Positions 46,211 through 59,419 of a stretch of 64,000 nucleotides of DNA are shown piece by piece; position 1 is the stretch's first letter, and every line of letters starts with the position of its first letter. Both the position numbers and the translations under genes were made by a program. Source of the DNA: Torreya grandis (lineage: Eukaryota > Streptophyta > Pinopsida > Cupressales > Taxaceae); assembly GCA_037957365.1 (NCBI GenBank), contig JARHVA010000158.1, positions 3,145,001-3,209,000 on the forward strand. Reading direction: 5' to 3'. Under the pieces are notes generated by a model, which saw only the letters and a program-made list of their open reading frames with translations, did no database searches and was not told where the DNA came from.

Positions 46211-49200
46211 TGGGTATGTGCATGGAATTGGAGGAGAATTTTGTGGACATTTATGCTAAATTGTACACATTATGAAAATAACACTTATGCATTATGGTCA
46301 TAACACATACATGTTTAAATTGAGATTTGAAACCACCAAACTTATGAATGTGTAAGCTGTAGACATCCAATTATGGAAACGATTGGATTTTGACCAAACT
46401 TCAGACCAATTATTACTACCACTACAAATTAAGCCTATGAATCATTGTATGTCTCAATTTTGTTCATACATCATTCATAAATGCTCAAAATCATGTTGAG
46501 ACATCCCTATTTGGAATAGTATTCATACACAATAATAACCTCTCATGGATTCATCCCTAATCACCTTGCAACATAATAAGTATCAATTTGGCCTATGGAC
46601 CCATTAAGAGAGGCACTTGATCAAATATTAAAAGAGTAAAAATGCTAATTAAAATTTGTCATCTAATTAAAAAAGTTTAAATGATTAGTGGAATTATCTA
46701 TTTTAATTAATGAATATATAAAAATAGAAATTCCAAAAATCATAATATCAAGCCTTTCCATCATTACCTTTATGAATTTTCAAGCTCTTTTAAAATATCC
46801 TAAAATATCTAATTTGAGAGACATGCTTAGTAATTTAAAATCATAATTACATGATAAATTTTAACTCAACTAGAGTTAGTCTCAATTCACCTAGGGTTAG
46901 TTTAAATCCACTCCATGTTTAAAATCAACCTTAACTCACCTTGGGTGAGAGTCAATTCTTGAGGCTATAACTATAAGGCCATACCACTTCATTTCTAAGC
47001 TTGGATGTTATAGAGTTATTATGTAGTATTTTCTCTATAAGCCTCATGCAAGTAATGTTACCATGCTCAAATCTTAATCCAAGAAATAAAATCCAAGGTG
47101 CCAAGGAAAGGTGAAGCCAACAAAGATCTATTGATGAATATTTATTGATGCCCAAGTTGAGAAATCCATTTTTATAAGCCATTTAGAGCTCCAAGGAAGG
47201 TAAAAGAGTGTTTTGTTTTATGTTTTAATTATGTTTTCACATGAATGTTTGTTACCTATGCTCTCCCTAGTGTCTAGGCTAGAGGTTTTAGGACTTTAGT
47301 GTGTTTATTTTAGTTTTATTTCTTAGACTAACACAAGACTGACCTCCCCTCTACGTATTCTTTGTTCACATGTTGACATGGCAGGTGGGATGAAACATCC
47401 CATATAACCAAGGATATTGATATGTTACTTTTAATTTTTCTAATGGATGCATAAAAAACTTCAAGTTTTAATTTTTAACTTCATTTTTTATGTATTTATT
47501 TTTTAAACAAGTCACAGGTTGCAAGGATCGACATCAATTTTTAATCATAGTTGTAGTGATCGACACCAATTTTTTAGATCGACATCAGTTACCAAAATCA
47601 ACCATGATCTCTATGTGAAAAATAGAACATAGTAGGGAACATAGCTAATGAGGGTTTAATTGAGTTTTTTGGTCTTCATTCTATGTTTGAGGACCTACAT
47701 ATTATTTGTCTAACCTATTTCTTACAGGATCTAGTGAGATATTTTGTTTTCAAGCTCATGTTATTAATCATTTTTCTATCCAAACATACTCTATTTTTTA
47801 TGTGTTTTATACGAAACATAAATGATTTGCTTGATCAACATCGATCTCTATGGATCGACATCGATCTTTATGGATCAACATAGATATTTATGGATCAATA
47901 ATGAGTGGTCTTTGAGATAAAAATTAGAAAAAAAACTTGAGAGCTAAATTTGAAATGTTATTTTCTCACTTGATTTTGGGCTTCTAAGAAGGTAAACCCT
48001 ATAATAATTTATAGTTCATAAGGTGGAAATAACAGAGTTTAAGGATGGTTAAATCTTACACACATCATATTGGGTGCTTAAAAAGTACTTAGTTGTTTTT
48101 TAATTTATTGCAAAAGTTTATCAACAACAAACACCAAGGGGCTCAAACTTCATAACGTACTTTGTTTTGGTGTTATAAAATGAACTTTCACATTAGTTAA
48201 ATATTCAAAAGAGTTTCATTTTTATGTTTGTTTGTTAAAAGTGTTTGTTTATCAAAACAAGTGATGCACCGATGCTATCCCTATGTCCCCTTTAGGGAAC
48301 TCAGGTGACCAAAAAAGCTCACTCTTTGCCTTTGTCACTTTGGTCCAAAAGTATGGAAATAAAGTCATTAAATCCCTCCCCAAAATATGTAAGATTTGGG
48401 TGATCCCAAAATGACCCTATATTACTTCCACTTGTATTTATTTTCATGAATTTTATCATGTGAGAAGGAGTTTATCGCCTCCTCATGAGTTCTATAGGGA
48501 AGCGCTGACCTAGTAATTCATATCCTAGTATTGTTTTAACCCCATTCCATGGCGGGGTATATAAATTAAAGGTGACCCTTTGGGATGCTTTTTTTAAGAA
48601 GTTAAAAGAATATTTGTTAGTGGTAGTCAACCTCATAACATAGGGGCAACTTAGACATCACACTACACTGATAAATTGATGGATGTAGTGGTTGTGAAAA
48701 GGACTAGACCTTTTCAAAAAAAGTTGGTTGTCATAGATATAAATGATGTGATTGTGCCCTAGTATTTTCCACACATATGGGACCACCTATAAATGAATGA
48801 AAATTTATAGTTTAGATAACCCCACTCACTGCAAACATATTATTGATGCAGGGTGATTAGCCCAAAGTTCCATATCACCATACAAAATCTTGAGAGAAGA
48901 GGGGGCCTAAAAACCCTAATTTTCATGTGATTTTACTTTTTGGATTAATAAATTAAAATCCTTTTAAGAGAAATTATATAGACAAAATTTGATAGTATGA
49001 TGCAACCTCATCAATTTTAATATTTAAGACATTACACTTAGGTGCTTTTGTCATTTTGTCCTCTTTACTTACATGGTCTTATGTCTAAACTTTTTATGTA
49101 ATCATACTACATCCAAAATGAGTCTTTTTTATATCACTCCTTTTTTTCAAGAGGTGTTATACTATCTATTTGTACTCACACTTTTGCCTTAGTCTTTTTT

Positions 49201-50160
49201 CAAACATTTTTTGTGTGTTGTTTGAAAAGGGAATCGTTACACTACCTACTCCATTCTAATTCTTGTGCCTTTGAGTTATTTGAAAAAACACATTTTCCAT
49301 ATATTTAGAACAAGATAACATCATTAAACTACTCAAATAATTTCAAAGACTTGTTTCCTTATGTATAAATTCAAAGTTCCAAATCAAAACCATGTGTGCC
49401 TTTTGGATTTATGCCTAGTACCATCATGTCATTCATTCTTGTCTAGGTTGTTGTCTTTTTTAAAGAACCCTAGCTTTTAAAATCAAGTTTGACATTAGAA
49501 TTTATAAGTTCAAATATAAAAATTGATTAGTTTCTACCTATTCCTCATGTAATTTTGGTTTAGATATCCATCTTTCACTTTTGGGTTGTGCAACTTAGGG
49601 TAATTCCTTGCTTGATTTGAAGACTATTTTTTGTGCCTAGATTTGGGGAAGTAGTCTATTTTTTGTATGCTTATTGTTTCATGTCTTGTTCCAAATGATC
49701 AAGTTTATGTTTAAATATGAATGCCTAGTTTGTGTCAAAAATTTCAAATTTGTTAGATTAACTCTCTTGTATTTTAGGCCTATATTTATTTAAACTCTAG
49801 CTTTTATGACTTTTCCAAAGGACTTAGAAATAATTGTTTTGAGCTTAGCTTTTGTGCCTTGTTTTCCAAAAGACCTAAAAATGTTTTTTTATTTAGACCT
49901 AGTTTAGACTTGTTTGAATCACTTTATACCTAAGTCTGGAATTTTAGTTTTATTTCATTCCACTTGTGATTTTTGTGTAAGACATTTGACATTAGACTAT
50001 TTTATACCAAGTTTTAGCACATGCCTTTTTAGAGATACAACTCCAATTTTGGAACAAGTTAGACCAAGTTTGGATCATTTGTCCTTTGGACATTATTTTT
50101 AAGAGTTTGTATAACTCTATACCTTTTCCATGCAGTATTCATATTTAATTTGGATATCTC
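46211..50160. other. Non-coding stretch between elements D and E
   Basis: I see no gene. A short inverted-sense repeat AACTCAACTAGAGTTAGT / AATTCACCTAGGGTTAGT lies at about 46,862-46,910. The T-rich segment 49.0-50.1 kb, immediately before the E coding region, may include its LTR and leader, but no LTR ends or primer site could be fixed. Confidence 0.4.
47833..47902. repeat. 20-bp minisatellite, 3.5 units
   Basis: GATCAACATCGATCTCTATG-type units start at 47,833, 47,853, 47,873 and 47,893. Looser copies of GATCGACATCA occur at about 47,527, 47,558 and 47,578. Confidence 0.85.
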
Positions 50161-50169
50161 ATTACACTT

Positions 50170-53160
50170 ATAATGGAGTCATGTAAAATTTAGGTTATGA
50201 TAATGTGGTTGCATAAGATGACTTTGTTTAAGACCCCCATGATGATGATTTAGTTTATGACATGGATCTTTATTCTCCTTAAAATAATCAATCTAGGGAA
50301 CAAAGCCAAGATCATTTAGCCCACTATTTGATTAACATGCATCCATACTCAGAGCAAGATTGAGAGTAAATCATGCAGTACCTTGTTAGCGTACCATTAG
50401 TTATAGAACAAGTTCAATAACAAATATATTAAATTACTATGCCATCAATGTATGATCATTATTTGTTTGATCATCACTTGATTAAAAATAAAGATGAAGT
50501 TTTAGTCAAAGCTATGGAGGTAGGGGCTAACTTTCCGATAGACTTCTCCCATGAAAATTTACCAAGCCTAGTAAGAGTGCCTTTCAACATGTCTTACAAC
50601 CAAATCATTGAACAAGCCTCTTATACCAATCCTCAGGCACTCATGTCGATGTCATATCAAAACTTACATATGATTTTCAAAGGAAAGAGGATTAAGGAAG
50701 ACCACTTTATACAAATTCAAACAGCATATCAAACCTATTTAAATCTATCATGTAACTTTAATAAAATGGCTATGTCAAATGATCCACTCATATAGTTAAC
50801 TCCTTCAACAAAAGTATTGATTGAATTGACATGACAAGATTATTCTGGTATAGACCCATTCACATAGAGCACTTAGTTGGTGACATTTTCAATTCCCCAT
50901 ATATCAAATAAGTGTTTACTATTTTTAGGATAATAGTGTGCCAAACACAGTGGATAACATACAATATCATCCAATCTAAGCCAAAGTGGGTTAACTGCAC
51001 CAACAACTAGTTTATAATAAGTGCCTTTAGTTAATACCATGAGTGATTCAAAACCATAGGGGGCAAGAAATCCTACATCCCAACCACAAAAAACTACCTC
51101 TAACCTTCAACTAACTACTTCTTCAAGCACACAACTATAGGGATTAAACAATCAAGTACCAACTAATGCCTTACAACAATAAAGCATGATGAATGCTACT
51201 CCATCTTAACAGGTGATGACTAACACTCAAAATAACAAGTATAATCTAATATACTAATGCATTAGAGGAAAAATATTATGCCACCTCAACAAGGGGAAAC
51301 CAATATTCCACCTCACCAAGTAGTGACAAGTATACCTCAATAGTCATATACCAATGTACCTTTATAATCAAAAATGTTATCTAATCAATAACATATTTAC
51401 ATTGGTTAATGATAAATGGCAAACATTCAACAAACATCTAGTTCATAATAGGTGTTAACACAACCAAGAGGTACTACTATCCAACAAGTACCAATTAGGT
51501 AGTAATTTCCTTTTATTTCACATGTACCACAAATCCAATGATAGAGCCTTGGTCTAAAATAAGTTCCCCTTATTTAGTTGGGTTTGAATAGTTAGAAACA
51601 AGTCCCTATTCAACCTCAGTAGGTACAGTATTTTACCTAGAGCCATATCTTTCCATCACAACCATAATTACCTCAAAACCAAGCCTATATACCAAATCTA
51701 AAGTAGAATATCACACCATAACACATGTAATTTCAAAAACAACATTATAATACATAGACGCATAAAAATTGGTTAGTTCACTAACCAAACCAACATTCCA
51801 CAAAAAAACAATTCCTCCATTATACCCTAGTTAAGGTAATCCATCTTTGACTGCCCAGCCTCCACCTTAAGCCAATGTTCCATCTAATTTCTTGGCACAA
51901 TAACTACATCAAATGAAGGATGGGATTTCTGCCATTCAAGTAGGGAAAAAACCAAGAAATTCAAGTTAGATGATGTGTGTTCATACCCATTCAACATGGA
52001 GTATCTATAGATACCATTTCTCTAGGGTATGAACCACCAAAGTTTCATAAATACAAGGGTTAAGGAGACCCTAAACCCCATTGAATAGAATTGTTTGTTA
52101 CTTGTTAGCCTGTGGCTTACAATGACATATACCTCCTAGTTTTGTTTCCTCTAAGTTTAGAAAGTTAGGCATTAGAGTGGTTCCTAAAATTTCCAAAGAA
52201 TTCCATATCTTATTTTGATGACCTCTCAGACAAATTTGTGCAACATTTCTCCTACAATATGGGAAACACGATTTCATTGTTGATTTGAATTAAGCCAAGA
52301 AAAAAGTTGGTGAAATTTTTTCAAGCTATTTATAGAGATGGAGAGAAATTTCTAGTCATTTCATTCACATATTACTAGACAAAAAATTGGCCATTGTGTT
52401 TACCAAAAATTTACACAGTGAGATATCCTACCACCTAGAGCTCTAGTGTACACACACTTTTAAAAAGATCATCGAAAAAGGCTTGATGATTGAAAAGTTC
52501 CTTATTAAAAAAGGGATTATTAATTTAACCTCATCAAAAAAAAATCAAAACCAAAACCAAAACCAAGGCACAAGCCAAAATTAGAACCACAACTAAGTCC
52601 AAGCATAAGCATCAATACTAGCCTAGGACAAAAATTATGAAAAATATGAGAAATTTAACCATAAAAAGAATGTTTTTTGGAATGGAATATGAATCACATC
52701 ATGTCCAAATGGTGAAAACATTATCTACTCAACCTAAATTATAAATGCATCTTACTCCTCATCAATAACCCATTTAACAAACACAACCATCACAACAACC
52801 TAGACCAACTCAAAAAACATAGTAATGATTACCTTTGAAAACATATCCTTTAAGAAGAAATGATCCTACTCAATGAGTGTTCAATGACCTTGGATAAATT
52901 ATTGAATTTATATTTCACAAGCTATTTACCACTAAATTGATTAGTTAGCTAATATCAAACCACTACCCTAAGGGCATTCCTTATCCTAACTGGTACTGAG
53001 ACAATGAGTTCTATGAATACCATCATGTTCATGGAAAAAATCTATGCCATCATGTGCAAATCAAAAACTTCATTTAAAATATATTAGAAAATGGGGAGAT
53101 TACATTGGATAATAGAGCATTTACATCTAATCAAAACTTGGGTGTGTATCAAAACCTTTT
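50170..53160 (+). pseudogene. Gag remnant with Q/N-rich leader, element E
   Basis: The N-terminal 118-codon open part at 50,439-50,795 (KAMEVGANFPIDFSHENLPS, RVPFNMSYNQIIEQA) is followed by about 1.2 kb very rich in CAA codons, giving Gln/Asn/Pro/Thr-rich text (QQGETNIPPHQVVTSIPQ). The capsid domain lies at 52,025-52,420: YEPPKFHKYKG, LVLFPLSLES, ALEWFLKFPKNSISYFDDLS, KFVQHFSYN. A zinc-knuckle-like block with EFYEYHHVHGKNLCHHVQIK, then ILENGEITLDN, follows at 53,008. Many TAG/TAA stops lie in the CAA/CAG-rich part. Confidence 0.7.
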
Positions 53161-54039
53161 TCTACAACATAACAATAATAACCAACAATAACAATAACAT
53201 CAAAGGCCAGATCAACAACCACAATAGTATCAATAGCTGATACAAAAATAGTAATACCACTAGTATAAATAAAAAAATGTCAATCAAATGGAAGGAACCA
53301 AGGCCAAAATGATTTCAATACCCAATGAACGTACCATGAAGTTACACATGACTACAACAAAGTTGTAGGTCATATTGTGGGAGTCATGTTTCCACCATCA
53401 CCATCAATCCAAGACCAAGTTATAACATAATAAGAGTATTGATAACCAATTCCAATCAATCCACCAATGTCAATGGTCCTTCCTTAACCTAAGACCACAA
53501 ACATGCATACCAATAAGTAGGAATTATTATTTTAGGACCTTCTATCAATAACTCATCATTACCCCATGACCAAATACAAGTGCACCAACAATTGAGACTT
53601 ATCCTATATGGTTCCCCTCCACCATCATTTTTTAGTAACAATAGTCATGTATCTAATCCTGATTGAGAAATCATAACTTGATGGTCACAGATTACTATTT
53701 CTAGCCCACAACCACCTTTAAATAAGCCCAAACAAGCCACCATTCTAGTTAGGAATAAACCATATACCATTGTTAAGGAAAATACATTCAAAATTATGGA
53801 ATAACTTCAAAATATGCATGCACAAATATCCATTTTGGATTTGTTGCATACATCTACTATCCAAAAAACAATTTAATATAGTTCTTAGGCTAATCACAAG
53901 TTTTAAATGACATAAGCCTGAACAAATTCCAAGATTTGGTTAGACATCTATCCCCAAGCCAATAGTTTAAATTTAACCAAAGTGATATGTCATCCCTTGT
54001 CCCTCTCCATAATAGTCCATTGTACATTAAATTTATCAT

Positions 54040-54400
54040 AATGTGACAAAAAGTGAAATGTGTCCTCATAGACATTGTATCAAGCCTAAATATTATATCT
54101 CTGAAGCTCATCAAGCATATCATATATACAATAATTGATCTACAACTAGAAACAATCACTATCAAATCCTATGATAATGAAGAGTGGTAATCACAAGGTA
54201 GCATAAGCATACCATTTATCATTGGACCCTTGACCCATGATACACTATGCTATGTGTTAGACCTAGACCTATCTTACAATTTTCTCTTGGGTAGAGATTG
54301 GATACATGAAAGTCATGTAATGCCTTCAACATTGCACCAATGTCTCAATTTCTCTCATTCAGGCATGAAGGTCACCATTAATGTATATTTTTAACCCTAT
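54040..54400 (+). pseudogene. Protease remnant, element E
   Basis: VLIDIVSSLNIIS at 54,062 corresponds to the active site; Asp is kept but the Gly position is changed to Val-Ser. ITIKSYDNEEW, SISIPFIIGPLTHDTLCYVL, DLDLSYNFLLGRDWIHES and PSTLHQCLNF complete the domain. The 91-codon minus-strand ORF at 53,890-54,165 is a shadow. Confidence 0.75.
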
Positions 54401-54859
54401 GAACATTCAAACATTTAGAGGCTAAGTATGAAAGCTATAATTACAAATTTTGCCTAGATCCAATTCTTAGAAAGGACAAAGGCAAATAAATATTTTTTGA
54501 TTCACCAAAGGACAATTGAATAGATCTAGACAACTTTGATTCATATTCCCATATTACACCTCTTGAAACATATAATCATTTTACTATCATAGCCAATTAC
54601 CTAGGAGAGTATTTGAAACATGACATATTTCACATTGCCAAGTTTCCATGGAACCCCAAGTCCTATGGAAGACATAAATCCAAGCCACCTTATATGGAAT
54701 GAAAATGAAATGGAAAGGGAAAATTTCATAGTCCATATCCTATCATTTCCACACTAGCCATTGACCAAGAATAAGACCCACTTTCTAATAATGAAACCTA
54801 GTTATATAATGAAAAATTGGCTGATTGTTACAAAAATGTCAAGTATCCCATTCCTAATA

Positions 54860-55015
54860 GGATCATGGAGAATTAATCCTATGAAGGAGAAGGCCTCGAG
54901 AAAAATCAATAGGGTAATCTTGAGCCAATTTCTATAACTTAGTACAAAGGAACCTATGGTCTTAGATTTAAACCACCTAGGGGTGACCCCACATATCTTA
55001 TTCATGTTCAACACT
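54860..55015 (+). pseudogene. G-patch-like segment of element E polyprotein
   Basis: YEGEGLEKNQ, stop, GNLEPIS followed by YKGTYGLRFKPP (54,879-54,980) resembles the glycine-rich G-patch found between protease and RT in some plant Tat polyproteins. Two Gly positions look substituted. The role of G-patches there is thought to be RNA binding. Confidence 0.5.
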
Positions 55016-55639
55016 AATGACTAGTGATGATAATGTTGATAGTGAAGCAAAGTCTGATAATATCATTTATGAATACCTTGCCAATACCAATATATTTAAC
55101 ACCCATTCCATTTGTATTATTACCTTGATTATTCATAATAATCCACTTCCTTTATATCACCCTTAACTTATAGCCTGGGACCAACAAGAATCTACAGTAC
55201 CTATAAATGAGTTTGAAAATGATGAGGCTTTTTTTGATTTTATAGTCTTAAGAGATAATGTTTTATTGGGAGATAAAAAACAAGTTCTCTTTATCAAACT
55301 ATATCTTGCAACCTATTTTGGATAATAGGTGAATACCCTTAGCCACAAAAAAATAAATAAAAAATTGAGGTCCCAAAGTGAAAACCTCTTTGAGGTGATT
55401 TTGGACTAGGGTAAAAGTATAGAGAAAGGGTAGTCTTCTGGTGAAAACCTATTTTAGGTTCCATTAGATGGGGGTGTTCAACTTTCTTCAAATATAGCTA
55501 AGGAGACCACCAATGATGAACTTGTTTATGGGTTTGAGTTTAGTTCTAAATAACATCATGCCTTTGATAGAATTATTCAATAATTTCTAATAGTGTTTGT
55601 AACATGGCCATCCCTACCATTGTGAGATTATGATATATC

Positions 55640-56640
55640 TTGTTTAGGAGATCTTGAAGACCCACTCCAAATAGAGGACTTTGTCATTCCAAGCCAATTT
55701 AAAACATTACCAACCATTCTAGAAGATGGTTTGACTCTCCTCATAAAAGACAATATGAAATTCAATATTGAGACTCTAGATGACCCAAAATGGATCAAAT
55801 TAAGCACATCCCTCACTAAAGAGGAACATGAAATATTTATATCACTTTTGAGGGATTTTTTTGACATCTTTGCTTGAGCCTATTTAAACATACTAAGTTT
55901 GGACCCAGCCTTGGTTGTACATCCTGATGCCAAAACTATGAAGCAAAAATTATGCAAGATGCATCCTCAAATTGTTGTATTAGTAAAGAAAGAGTTGGAA
56001 AAACTCTTATAAGTGAGATGCACTAGACTGATCGACTACTAAGAGTGGATAGCTAATGTTGTGACTATTAGTAAGAAGCCAAAAGGAATTATAACATACA
56101 CTAATTTTAAAGATATAAATAAGACCTAACCAAATGATGACTTTCCTTTGTAAAACATTGACATGATAGTTGATTCCATAGCGGGGTATGAAATGCTTTC
56201 ACTAATGGATGGATTTTTAGGATACAATTAGATCTAAATTACACTATAAGACCAATATAAGATAATTTTCACCACTCCATGGGGAATGTTTTGTTGTCAA
56301 GTTATGCCATTTGGTCTCAAGAATGTTGGGGCCTTATACCAAAGAGCCAAGACTATCATATTTAATGATATGATACATGACATTATTGAAGACTACATTG
56401 ATGACATATCGAGTAAATCAAAGACCCGTGCTGATCATCTAGCCACACTATGGAAAATATTTGAGAGGCTTCATGAATAAAAGGTTAGACTCAATCTTAA
56501 AAAGTGTTTTCTTTGGTGTTACTTTAGGCAAAATGTTAGGCTTCATCATCTCTCATAGAGATATTGAAGTTAATCCTGCCAAAGTATAAGCCATTATTGA
56601 GATGTTGCCACCTTCCAATTTGAAGTCACTCTATAGTTTA
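55640..56640 (+). pseudogene. Reverse transcriptase remnant, element E
   Basis: The linker LDDPKWIKLSTSLTKEEHEI leads into RT: KMHPQIVVLVKKELEKLL, EWIANVVTISKKPKGI, DINKT, PNDDFPL, EMLSLMDGFLGYN, FTTPWGMFCCQVMPFGLKN and the active site YIDD at 56,394-56,405, then KTRADHLATLWKIFERLHE and SHRDIEVNPAKV in a shifted frame. The catalytic Asp pair is kept. Stops and two frameshifts inactivate it. The LKN-x-GA-x-YQRA pattern places E in a Tat subgroup different from C and D. Confidence 0.85.
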
Positions 56641-56689
56641 TAGGGTAAGATATAGTCTATTAGACACTTAATTTCTTAGCTATCTAAAA

Positions 56690-57270
56690 AATTTCATCCA
56701 TTTACATATTTACTAAAGGAGGGTGCCACATTTAATTAGGATGCAAAATACTAGAAAGCTTTTCAACACCTAAAGGAATATTTTGCCAATCTACCTATTT
56801 TGTTACCACCTATGCCAGGAAATCCATTTCTATTGTATCTATCTACCATGGACAAAGCCTTGGGGGCACTTATAGTTCAACATGATGATAATGGAAAAGA
56901 ACATGTCATGTAGTATTTAATCCATACACTAGTCACATATAAATACAACTATATGCCCATAGAGAAAGCTTCTTTGGCTATGTTATTTATAGCATAAAAA
57001 CTATGGAATTACATGTTAAATAAGACCATATTTATTTCCAAATTATATCCATTCAAGTAACTACTATCTAAAACAACTTCACAAGGCCATATGGCTAAAT
57101 GAATCATGCTTCTAAGTGAGTTTGATATCGATTCTAACCATTCTGTCTTGACTAGAACAAAGATTGGTTTGAGAGATATCATCTAAGGTGAGGTTAAACC
57201 TTAGGATCATTACTATATTGGACCTATGTAGACTCAATAGTTAGTGCAAATGAGACCATTATGGTTGAAA
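56690..57270 (+). pseudogene. RNase H remnant, element E
   Basis: LPPMPGNPFLLYLSTMDKAL with GALIVQHDDNGKEHVM, TLVTYKYNYMPIEKASLAML, KLWNYMLNKTIFI and HMAK-(3)-LLSEFDIDSN then TKIGLRDII give the full RT-linked RNase H. Nothing further downstream of the Tat type is seen: no additional RNase H, no integrase and no LTR before element F begins near 57.3 kb. Confidence 0.75.
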
Positions 57271-57279
57271 ACATTAGCT

Positions 57280-57725
57280 GATCAAATATTAGCTAGAGCT
57301 CCCTCGGGGAGAGACTAATGAAAAAGTGAATGTTTTATGTGCAAATTCCCTAATCACTATGCACTTAGTTATCCTCTTGGACCATCAACTCCCAATAGGT
57401 AGAAGTCCTAAATGTTAGAGTAGATAGTGGGTGACATGGGTTTAGGGAAATGGTTTATGTAGTGGTGAATGACCACCAAGATGACCACCAAGCAATAGTC
57501 ATTGAGACCACATGTATAATTAATAGAGTTACTATAAATATTATGTTTGAGTTAGGAACCTTAGACTCCTTTATTTCTCCTTTTGTTGTGGATCATTATG
57601 GGCTAGTGGCTGTTAGGTAGTTAGAAATTTTGGAAATAGAGTTGGCCACTAGGGCCAAGATGTTTGTTATATCCTTAGTGATTAGTTGTGTTATATACCT
57701 TGGTGTCTTTTCCACCATAGTGTAT
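57280..57725 (+). pseudogene. Zinc knuckle and protease remnant, chromovirus F
   Basis: CFMCKFPNHYALSYP at 57,331 is a CCHC zinc knuckle (C-x2-C-x4-H-x4-C) with the last Cys changed to Tyr. Protease follows with INIMFELGTLDSFISPFVVD, HYGL (57,535-57,605), where D-S-G-A is replaced by E-L-G-T, and VFVISLVISCVIYLG. The 5' LTR and capsid part of F are absent; sequence changes abruptly from element E RNase H at about 57,280. Confidence 0.65.
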
Positions 57726-58149
57726 TTTCACAATATAAAATCAGTCACCTATGGGGTTTTCTAGGGAATATATTGGATTATGGCTCATCAAGCTAAATTT
57801 TATTTCCATGACAAGGTTATCAAGTGTGTAGATGAGCTTGGGACTCCTATGGTGATATGTGAAGTCAAGAGATCTATTTAACTTCACATGATTTCAATGA
57901 TGTATCTCAATAAGAGCATTAGGAAGGGTTTTCAATTGTTTTCTATCATGGTGAGTGATAGGCTGGATGAGTCAAAGAAGGCCTCTTTATATGACCATCC
58001 CATTCTTTTGTATTTTCTTGATATGTTTCTAGATGGATTGATAGGTATGTCCCCTCTGAGAGAGATTGATTTTTAGATTAAGTTGATATTAGGGGATACC
58101 CTTATTAAAAACATATTATTTAATGACTACACTAGAGTTTTGTGAACTC

Positions 58150-58780
58150 AAGGTACAACTAGATAAAATTATGTAGAAGGGCTTATTCATCCTATTGTGT
58201 CCCTGTGGGGTGCACCAATCATATTTATAAGGATGGATCCCTTTGATTATCATGGACAAACATAAATTAAATCAAGTAAAAGTCAAGAATCATTATCCAT
58301 TGCATATAATTGATGATTTATTTTATCAAATGTAGGGAACCAAGATGTTAATTAAGATATATTTGAAATTTGGATACCATCACTTGTGTATCATAGTGCC
58401 TGATATTCACAAAACTATGTTTCAAATGAGGTATGGGCATTATGAATTTATAATTATACCATTTGGGTTAAATAATGCCCCAATAATATTTATGAGTCTT
58501 ATGAATTGAGTGTTTCACACTCACTTATACCATTTTATGTTAATATTTCTGGATGATATCTTGATCTATTCAAAAAATGAGGAAGAACATGAGGACCACT
58601 TGAGATAAATCCTATAGGTTTTGAGAGAAAACCAATTGTTTGTCAAATTGGATTGTGATTTTACATAGTCTAAAACATAATACCTCAGGCACATCATCTT
58701 AGTGTAAGGAATTTTAGTGGACCCCTTGAATATTAGTGTCATTATGGATTGGCCAACATGGATAAATGTTGCAGAGGTTT
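58150..58780 (+). pseudogene. Reverse transcriptase remnant, chromovirus F
   Basis: VEGLIHPIVSLWGAPIIFIR, then KVKNHYPLHIIDDL-like, TKMLIKIYLKFGYHHLCIIV, HKTMFQMRYGHYEF, PFGLNNAPIIFMSLMN and the active site FLDDILIYSKNEEEHEDHLR at 58,546. FLDDI is diagnostic of plant chromoviruses, unlike the Y-x-DD motif of the Tat elements. VLRENQLFVKLD continues. Stops and shifts are frequent. The minus ORF 58,566-58,790 is a shadow. Confidence 0.85.
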
Positions 58781-58849
58781 GTACTTTCATGGGTTTGGAA
58801 GGATACTATAAATGCTTTGTTGAAAATTTTTCTTGCTTTAAAAATCCCA

Positions 58850-59345
58850 TTACTTCAATTCAAAGGAAGGGAAGGAAGTTTTTTTGGACATAAGAGTGTG
58901 AGGGATCCTTTTTATTTATAAAAGATCAACTCACAAGTTATTCTATTTTGGCTATGCTCAATCCAATTGGGGGAGTTATTCATTTTCACTAATGCATCAA
59001 AGATAGGGTTAGGAGATATACTCATGCATGAGGGAAGAGTGATAGATTATGAATATGAAAAAATAAAGGATTAAAAGTTGAGACATCTAATGCATGATTT
59101 AGAATTTTTAGTTATTATACATATTTGCCTAAGGTGGCATCATTTCTTGCTTGGTCATCATTTTATATTAAAGATAGACAAATTAAGTTTGAGAGATCTA
59201 TTCACTCAGTCTAATATTAATGCACATCAAAGTAATTGGAAGGGACTAATATGTGAATAGTATTTTGAAATTTTGTATATCAAATGGAAGGAAAATGTGG
59301 TTGGTGATGATTTAATTAAGATGTGCCATGAGTTAGTATTACCGA
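58850..59345 (+). pseudogene. RNase H remnant, chromovirus F
   Basis: After FVENFSCFKNPITS the RNase H is present in fragments: ECEGSFLFIKDQLTSYSILA, YENMKK, RHLMHDLEFLVIIH and LRWHHFLLGHHFILKIDKLS (open 59,078-59,260). The order matches the gypsy domain. Catalytic Asp positions cannot all be placed. Confidence 0.65.
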
Positions 59346-59419
59346 GTCTATGTACTGACTTGAAAAGTTATATTTTGGAGTAGTTTATAGAGGATAACCT
59401 CTACCAAGAAGTATGATAG

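Noticed and set aside
53890..54165. 91-codon minus-strand ORF
   Set aside because: Antisense to the protease region of element E; it has no independent support.
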